Below the pieces are notes generated by a model. It saw nothing but the letters and a program-made list of their open reading frames with translations, was not told the DNA's origin and searched no databases. Shown one piece after another: positions 13,632 through 18,061 of a stretch of 18,061 bases of DNA. The stretch spans positions 1-18,061 of the forward strand of contig JAKAAV010000004.1 of the NCBI GenBank assembly GCA_021802185.1, in the 5' to 3' direction. A program made the translations under genes and the position numbers. This DNA is from Chloroflexota bacterium (GTDB taxonomy: Bacteria; Chloroflexota; Limnocylindria; Limnocylindrales; CSP1-4). Numbering within the stretch: the stretch's first letter is position 1; the number at the start of each line of letters is the position of its first letter.

Positions 13632-14860
13632 GGACGGGTCGCCGGCAAGCGCGGGCCGGGGTTGCCCGGGACGTGCGCGCGGGCGAACTCGAAGGCGGCC
13701 GCGAAGCCCGGAAGGGCGCCATCGATCATGTCGTCGGTCGCCGTCAGGGAGAGCCGGAAGTAGCCGGGGATCTCGCAGACCGATCCGGGCAGAACCAGGA
13801 TGTCGCGCTCGCCGAGCAGGTCGGCGAAGGCGATGTCGTCGCTCCAGGGCGACTTCGGCAACACATAGAACGTGCCTTCGGGCGAGTGAACCTGATAGCC
13901 GATCGCGCGGAGGGCTTCGACCATCCGGTCGCGTTTGCGCTGGAGCTGAGCGATGTCGATCGAGAGACGGTCGAGGTCGCCCAGTGCGTGCTGCAGCAGG
14001 GCATTCGGCCACATGTGCGCGCCGGCGAGCTGGATCAGCATGATGTCGTGCCGCAGCCGCTCCCGGTCCGGCATCGTCGGCGGCAGGGCGAGGAACCCCA
14101 GCCGCTGCCCGGGTGCCAGGAGCACCTTGCCATAACTGTAGGCGAGCAGGGTGTTCGGGTAGAAGGCCGTCGGGCTGTGGAACGGGCGGCCGTCGAAGAC
14201 GATGCGGCTGTACGGCTCGTCCGACAGGATGTAGATCGTCCGGCCATTCCGCCGGGATGCCTCTTCGAGCAGACGAGCGAGCGCTCGCAACGTCTCCGGC
14301 GGGTAGATACGGCCCGTTGGGTTGTTGGGGGTGTTGACGATCACGACGCGGGTTCGCGGAGTGATTGCTGCGGCGATCGCGTCGAGGTCGAGGTCGAATG
14401 TCGACGCCACGGTGCTCACCTTGACCGGAACCAGCCCCGCCTCGACGCAGAGCACCTCATAGAAGAACCAGGGCGGCAGGCTGAAGATGACTTCGTCGCC
14501 CAGGTCGGTCACGGCCTTCAGGCCGATCGCGAGGGCGCCGAAGCCGGCGTTGGTCATCGCGATATCCGCCGGCTCGAACGGCATGCCGCGCCAGGCGCGC
14601 AGCGAGGCGGCGACCACCTCCCGCGACTCGGGTTCGCTCAGCTTGTACGCGTACCACCGATCGTCCCTGGGCACCGCCCAGCGCTGGAGCCCTTCGACGA
14701 GTCCCGGCAGCGCCATCTCGTGGGGGTTGCCCAGGGCGAAGTCGCTCACCCCCGGGGAGCCGGCCTTGCGCGCGTAGGCGGACTCCGTGAAGAAGCGCAT
14801 GAAGGGCCGTGTCGCTTCGGCGAGCGCCTGGACTCTCGCCGAGCTCGTTGCATCGCTCAT
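13628..14860 (-). CDS. PLP-dependent aminotransferase, class I/II fold
   Basis: This 410-aa fold-type I aminotransferase transfers an amino group using pyridoxal phosphate. The visible cofactor residues are Asn180 in NTPNNPTG, Asp214 and Tyr217 in LSDEPYSRIV, the Schiff-base Lys245 in AYSYGKVLLAPGQRLGF, and Arg253 in the same motif. The N-terminal substrate loop and the C-terminal GYFRLSLT (carboxylate-binding Arg) are also present. The ATG at 14860 has GGAG seven bases before it; the frame opens 21 codons earlier without a signal. It is 102 bp downstream of the NmrA gene, so it is probably in the same MarR-linked transcript. The substrate cannot be told; an aspartate or aromatic amino acid is likely. 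Confidence 0.93.
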   Translation of the reverse strand: MSDATSSARVQALAEATRPFMRFFTESAYARKAGSPGVSDFALGNPHEMALPGLVEGLQRWAVPRDDRWYAYKLSEPESREVVAASLRAWRGMPFEPADIAMTNAGFGALAIGLKAVTDLGDEVIFSLPPWFFYEVLCVEAGLVPVKVSTVASTFDLDLDAIAAAITPRTRVVIVNTPNNPTGRIYPPETLRALARLLEEASRRNGRTIYILSDEPYSRIVFDGRPFHSPTAFYPNTLLAYSYGKVLLAPGQRLGFLALPPTMPDRERLRHDIMLIQLAGAHMWPNALLQHALGDLDRLSIDIAQLQRKRDRMVEALRAIGYQVHSPEGTFYVLPKSPWSDDIAFADLLGERDILVLPGSVCEIPGYFRLSLTATDDMIDGALPGFAAAFEFARAHVPGNPGPRLPATRP

Positions 14861-14962
14861 CGGGGTGTCTCCGTCAGCTTCAGGAAGACCCTCGCGAACC
14901 CTGCCGGACGGGACAGTCCGCACCGGGTCGGCGAATGTCGGGACCGAATCGGCCGCACGACC

Positions 14963-15838
14963 TCAAGCGACGGCCGCGCTCCTGAAAGCGCCCGCGAAGT
15001 CGCGGGCGAACTGCTCGAACGACCGTGCCGGGTGGCCCGAAAGCGTTGCCACGTTGCCCGTAACCTGGCTGGCGAACCCCTCGCTGAAGCCTTCGGACAG
15101 CTCGACGTACCCGCGCGAGACCCATTCCGAGAACCCCATCCCCATCATCGACTGCAGCGAGGCCTCGCCCGGCACCGGGACATAGGTGATCTCCCTGCCG
15201 AGGACGGCCGAGAACGTGGCCGCCACGTCGTGGAACGAGATGGCCGCGGGGCCCGTCAGGACGTAGCTCTGGCCTTCGTGGCCGTCCCCGGTCAGCACGG
15301 ACGCCGCGACGTCGACGATGTCGCGGACGTCGATCATGCCGAGCCGGCCGTCCTTCATATCCCAGTAGATGACGCCGTCGTTCGCGATCGTCGGGGCGGC
15401 CATCATCGTGTTCTGCATGAAGAACGTGGGCTTGAGCATCGTCCAGGGCAGGCCGCAGGACGCGATCTCGGCCTCGGCCTGTTCGCCCTGCTGGATGATG
15501 CGGCTGCGTGGCGAGCCCCACATGGAATGGCGGACGATGTGGGGAGCCCCGACGCGCTTCGCTGCGCGGATGAAGTCGTGCACTTGCTGCGCCTGCGTCG
15601 GTCCGTTCCACGTCAGCAGGTAGACCTTGGCGACGCCGGCAATGGCCGGCCCGAGGGTTTCTGGCCGGTCCAGGTCGCCGATGACGACCTCGGCGCCCAT
15701 GGCCCGCAGCGGCCGTGCCTTCGCCTCGTCGCGCACCAGTACGCGCACGTCGACACCTGCCGCGCAGAGCGCGGAGACGAGCCCCGGGCCGGTGTTGCCG
15801 GTCGCTCCGGTGACCAGGACCTTGCCGGTGGTTGCCAT
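14963..15838 (-). CDS. NmrA-like NAD(P)-binding Rossmann protein
   Basis: This 291-aa atypical short-chain dehydrogenase of the NmrA/QOR2 type starts with VLVTGATGNTGPGLVSALCA, containing the GxxGxxG dinucleotide motif (GATGNTG). DVRVLVRDEAKARPL follows, where the arginine favours NADP(H). Later, MIDVRDIVDVAASVLT and the Gly/Tyr stretch TYVPVPGEASLQSM match the family. The classic YxxxK is missing, as usual in NmrA-like members, so it may be a redox sensor or a quinone/azo reductase. AAGGAG lies nine bases before the ATG at 15838, which is 44 codons inside the open frame. It lies 135 bp downstream of the ABM-like gene. Confidence 0.92.
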   Translation of the reverse strand: MATTGKVLVTGATGNTGPGLVSALCAAGVDVRVLVRDEAKARPLRAMGAEVVIGDLDRPETLGPAIAGVAKVYLLTWNGPTQAQQVHDFIRAAKRVGAPHIVRHSMWGSPRSRIIQQGEQAEAEIASCGLPWTMLKPTFFMQNTMMAAPTIANDGVIYWDMKDGRLGMIDVRDIVDVAASVLTGDGHEGQSYVLTGPAAISFHDVAATFSAVLGREITYVPVPGEASLQSMMGMGFSEWVSRGYVELSEGFSEGFASQVTGNVATLSGHPARSFEQFARDFAGAFRSAAVA

Positions 15839-15928
15839 CGTTTGAGTCTCCTTGGTCGGATCGGGCTCGGGCCCCCCTGATCCGCAACCAGGGCGGCATC
15901 GAGTCAACAGGTGGCGCGGGCCGCTGGG

Positions 15929-15958
15929 GCCGCCCGCCGGCCGGGACCGGCAGGCGGC
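15929..15958 (-). terminator. 12-bp hairpin between ABM-like and NmrA genes
   Basis: On the plus strand, GCCGCCCGCCGG (15929-15940) and CCGGCAGGCGGC (15947-15958) pair with one mismatch across a 6-base loop. On the transcribed minus strand that mismatch becomes a U-G wobble, so the RNA stem is complete. There is no U-run; it could attenuate transcription or fix an mRNA end inside the operon. Confidence 0.55.
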
Positions 15959-15973
15959 TTCAGGTAGCACCGA

Positions 15974-16243
15974 TCAGGCGCGCTGGGCGAACCAGACGGT
16001 GGGTGCACCCACGACGCCGGCGTCGTGCATCGCGCTCCGCAGCTCGGGGCTGGCGGCAAACGCCTGCGCCGATTCGAGGGTGGCGAAGTCGTGGGTGACG
16101 GTGATCTCATTGGAGTTGTCGGCGGCCTGGTACACCGCGTCCGCCTGAACGCCCAACGTCCTCGCCTGGGGCCGGAAGGCGTCGTAGACCCGGCGCCATG
16201 CCGCGTAGTCAGCAGCCTGGTGTCGCACGAAGAGCGTGGTCAT
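15974..16243 (-). CDS. Dimeric alpha/beta-barrel (ABM-like) protein
   Basis: This 89-aa protein has strand-helix-strand layout: TTLFVRHQAADYAAWRRVYD at the N-terminus, a central EITVTHDFATLESAQAFA and a terminal APTVWFAQ. This is the pattern of the dimeric alpha-beta barrel family (antibiotic-biosynthesis-monooxygenase-like or NIPSNAP-like), with the common VxDYxxWxxxYD start. Such proteins may be cofactor-free oxygenases or binding proteins; no catalytic role is proven. AGGAG lies eight bases before the ATG. It is the first gene of the operon divergent from marR, so MarR probably controls it. Confidence 0.85.
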   Translation of the reverse strand: MTTLFVRHQAADYAAWRRVYDAFRPQARTLGVQADAVYQAADNSNEITVTHDFATLESAQAFAASPELRSAMHDAGVVGAPTVWFAQRA

Positions 16244-16296
16244 GGTGTTGGCTCCTGTCGCCGAGGACCGCGGAGGGGACGTCTCACCGTCGGTCC

Positions 16297-16380
16297 TGTC
16301 AACTACTGTATCCGCAACTACTGCGTTGTCAATAGATGCAATGTCAGTAATTGCGGTCGCAGAGTCTGCCGTGGTACACT
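16297..16380. promoter_or_regulatory. Divergent promoters and MarR-type operator region
   Basis: On the minus strand, TTGACA (16332-16327) and TACAGT (16310-16305), 16 bases apart, would transcribe the ABM-like operon. On the plus strand, TTGCGG (16351-16356) and TACACT (16375-16380), 18 bases apart, end six bases before the marR ATG. CAACTACTG occurs at 16300-16308 and 16315-16323, and its inverted form CAGTAATTG (one mismatch) at 16345-16353. The first copy overlaps the operon's -10 box, the second lies in its spacer, and the inverted copy overlaps the marR -35. These are plausible MarR binding sites. The region is also clearly more AT-rich than its surroundings. Confidence 0.65.
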
Positions 16381-16386
16381 CCGCCC

Positions 16387-16869
16387 ATGGAGCACGACGA
16401 CGACCCTAGCCGACCCGCCACAAGGTGGGCAGATGCCTGGCGCGGCGTGCTGTTCGCGAACGCCAAGGTGCTGCGGATCGCCGAACGCGACCTCGTCGAG
16501 CGCGAGGGGTTTCCGGTCGCCTGGCTCGACGTGCTGGCCCAGCTGTACGACGCCCCAGGCAACGCGCTCCGGATGCAGGAACTCGAGGAGCGCTCGCTCT
16601 TCACGCGGAGCGGCCTGACGCGACTGGTGGATCGCATCGAGGCGGCGGGACTTGTCCGCCGAGAGCCGGTTCCCGGCGACCGGCGCGGCGTCAGCGTCGC
16701 CCTGACCCCCGAAGGGCGAAGGCGCCACGACCGCGCGTTCGTCGAGCACATGCGCGTCATCGAGCGCGAGTTCGGCGGGCGGCTGACGCCAGCCGAACAG
16801 CAGGCGGTGGCCGATGCCCTCGCGGGCTTCTGGCACGGCGACCTCGAGAGTCCGACGACAGCGGGGTAG
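16387..16869 (+). CDS. MarR-family transcriptional regulator
   Basis: This 160-aa winged-helix regulator has the DNA-binding core at residues 60-107. LRMQELEERSLFTRSGLTRL contains the recognition helix, followed by VDRIEAAGLVRREPVPGDRR with the Asp98-Arg99-Arg100 wing typical of MarR, and then ALTPEGR. Helices at both ends form the dimer. I choose the ATG at 16387; the frame opens 12 codons earlier, but TACACT sits exactly six bases before this ATG, suggesting a leaderless mRNA. It is divergent from the ABM-like/NmrA/aminotransferase genes and probably represses them and itself until a small, often phenolic or electrophilic, ligand binds. Confidence 0.94.
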   Translation: MEHDDDPSRPATRWADAWRGVLFANAKVLRIAERDLVEREGFPVAWLDVLAQLYDAPGNALRMQELEERSLFTRSGLTRLVDRIEAAGLVRREPVPGDRRGVSVALTPEGRRRHDRAFVEHMRVIEREFGGRLTPAEQQAVADALAGFWHGDLESPTTAG

Positions 16870-17448
16870 GCCAAGGACAGGCCGGCGCCGCAGCTTCTCG
16901 ATTCCGCGGGCACACCGGCACGCCCGCCGCCGCTGCCGTTGGACGCGCGTTCCAGGCAGCGCCGAACTGCCGGTCGCCGGACCGCTCCGACGCGCTCGAC
17001 CTGCGCTGGAGACTCGTCTTCGAGCCGCGGGTCGCCACCTTCGATTTCGCGGCGAACCCGTCCGTCATCGACATGCGCCCGTATCTGATCAGCCGTGTCG
17101 ACACGCCGTCCGAGGGAGCGCTCCCGGCAGCGGCAGCCAACCTGACTGACGCCCGCGCCGCCCAGAATCGCTCGTCTGAGCCATCCCTGGCATTGGCCTC
17201 ATGACGGAACGGGAGGGCGCGGGATCGGTCGAGCTGCCGATCTATCCGGATGCAGGGTGGCCTGAACTGCCCGTGCCGGTGGACCTGCTCTCAGCCCGCG
17301 GGGAGTGATTACCACGCGACAGCATGACACGCCGACTTCGTCTGGCATCGGGGCGTCGATGGCAGACGCAGCGGTCTCTCTTCGCACAGCTCCGGCCAGG
17401 GGCTGAGCGCCGGCTGACAACAGCTGGTGTACTGGAGGCTCCAATCTT
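16870..17448. other. No convincing gene; possible short ORF
   Basis: I see no recognisable gene in this stretch. One short plus-strand frame at 17201-17308 reads MTEREGAGSVELPIYPDAGW and ends at a TGA (35 aa). It lacks a ribosome binding site and may be the end of a lost gene. Upstream, a plus frame containing RWRLVFEPRVATFDFAANPS has no start signal and no known family. The region probably holds decayed DNA. Confidence 0.35.
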
Positions 17449-17561
17449 TGGTCGGGGCGAAGAGGAGTCACACCACCGCGACCGACCTGAATGTCCCGGC
17501 CCTGCCGCTCAGCATGGCGCTCACCGGGACCGAGCCATGGTCGCGAAGGTCGGTCGCCTGA
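17449..17561 (+). pseudogene. Repeat copy B: C-terminal tail of a lost gene, frameshifted
   Basis: The counterpart of the repeat at 11866. Bases 17491-17553 are identical to copy A. One extra base in the GAAGAGG stretch (around 17459-17464) shifts the frame relative to GRGE, and six extra bases give DLNVP in place of DVP. It ends SMALTGTEPWSRRSVA with a stop at 17559. It has the same strand and orientation as copy A. The interval to 17774 holds no other recognisable gene. Confidence 0.45.
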
Positions 17562-17774
17562 CGCCGACAGCAGCGCGATGCGCTGGCGTTGGACGGCGGC
17601 GGCGGAGTGACCCTCGCGCTGATCCAGCGGATCGTCGTGCCGTGTCGGATGGATGGGGTCGCCTGGCGCGAGCCCAGCCGAGGCGTTCGTAGCGCCGCCC
17701 AACGCGGTTCCGGGCGCACGAGAAAACCCTCCAGGTGGGGGTGGTCGGGCTGAGCGGCCGCTGGCACCGGCTAC

Positions 17775-18038
17775 CTATTCGTAGTACGTCCACATGCGGA
17801 GGACCTTGACCGTCCTGGTGTCCTCGAGGACCTGATAGACCAGGCGATGTTGAATGCTGATGCGCCTGGAGCATGCTCCGGACAGGTCACCGACGAGCTT
17901 CTCGAACGGGGGAGGCGTCTGATACGGGTTCTCCTCGAGGAGCGCGAGGAGGGCCTGCGCCTTGGTCTTCAGGCCGGCTGCGGCCAGCTTCTCGGCGTCC
18001 TTCTGGGCCTGCTTCGTGTAGACGAGCCTCCAGCTCAC
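17775..18038 (-). CDS. YoeB/Txe-family toxin
   Basis: This 87-aa ribosome-dependent mRNase toxin starts SWRLVYTKQAQKDAEKLAAA. PPFEKLVGDLSGACSRRISI carries Glu46, and QHRLVYQV carries Arg65, both at the positions of the catalytic Glu46 and Arg65 in Escherichia coli YoeB. The C-terminus is RMWTYYE: the position of the catalytic His83 appears to be Tyr85, followed by the conserved Tyr. The start is a GTG overlapping the upstream antitoxin stop (GTGA), so the pair is translationally coupled. The antitoxin lies mostly outside the window. Confidence 0.92.
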   Translation of the reverse strand: MSWRLVYTKQAQKDAEKLAAAGLKTKAQALLALLEENPYQTPPPFEKLVGDLSGACSRRISIQHRLVYQVLEDTRTVKVLRMWTYYE

Positions 18039-18061
18039 CAGCGGAGCTCGCCCTCGAGCTC
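18035..18061 (-). CDS. C-terminal end of the YoeB partner antitoxin (partial)
   Basis: Only the last eight codons are inside the window: ELEGELRW and a TGA that overlaps the YoeB GTG by four bases. The acidic tail and the coupling fit a YefM-like or similar antitoxin. The family cannot be seen from this piece. Confidence 0.55.
   Translation of the reverse strand, partial: ELEGELRW

Noticed and set aside
13532..15880. 782-codon open frame on the plus strand
   Set aside because: It is a shadow of the aminotransferase and NmrA genes. Its composition (Arg, His, Gln, Glu-rich) and lack of motifs show it is not coding.
16757..17204. Overlapping frames downstream of marR on both strands
   Set aside because: They have biased low-complexity composition, with no motifs or start signals; neither strand gives a credible protein.
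17201..17308. 35-codon ORF starting MTEREGAGSVELPI
   Set aside because: It has no ribosome binding site, family or operon context. It is listed only inside the intergenic note.

Overview
This is a very GC-rich window, with strong G/C preference at third codon positions. No rRNA, tRNA or CRISPR array is visible. Gene content and style suggest a soil or groundwater bacterium of the Chloroflexota (Limnocylindria-like) or Actinomycetota. The pointers are large LuxR-type ATP-binding regulators, an HD-GYP/LuxR fusion, many small toxin-antitoxin pairs, and several genes whose -10 box sits exactly six bases before the start codon, as in leaderless mRNAs. The phylum is an inference.

Left part (1-7.7 kb, all minus strand). 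A frameshifted piece of a glucose-6-phosphate dehydrogenase gene lies at the left edge. Going upstream come a small membrane protein, translationally coupled to a fatty-acid-amide-hydrolase-like amidase, and an 11-codon leader ORF whose stop codon overlaps the amidase ribosome binding site. Then come two multi-pass membrane proteins, a secreted protein, a small helical protein and a large LuxR-family ATPase regulator. That regulator has a candidate promoter with a perfect tandem 15-bp repeat directly upstream of its -35 box.

Middle (7.7-10.8 kb, plus strand). A regulator with two degenerate HD-type modules and a C-terminal LuxR helix-turn-helix is transcribed divergently from the LuxR ATPase. 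It is followed by an OsmC-family protein that lacks the usual second cysteine.

Accessory part (10.8-18.06 kb). Three toxin-antitoxin modules of different families lie on the minus strand: RHH-PIN, Phd-RelE, and a YoeB toxin with its antitoxin cut by the window edge. Among them are gene fragments: a serine-recombinase C-terminal piece, a peptidase-C45-like piece, a degenerate NTF2-like reading frame, and two copies of a roughly 100-bp sequence, 5.6 kb apart and sharing 63 identical bases, that read as the tail of a protein. Between them lies a coherent stress or metabolic locus. A leaderless MarR regulator is divergent from an ABM-like 89-aa protein, an NmrA-type NAD(P)-binding protein, a PLP aminotransferase and a small coupled gene. 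The MarR intergenic region has predicted promoters in both directions overlapped by a repeated 9-mer.

No single undescribed defence-type system is obvious. The best leads are the amidase leader ORF, the MarR operator region, the repeat-flanked accessory block with recombinase remains, and the LuxR/HD-LuxR regulator pair.
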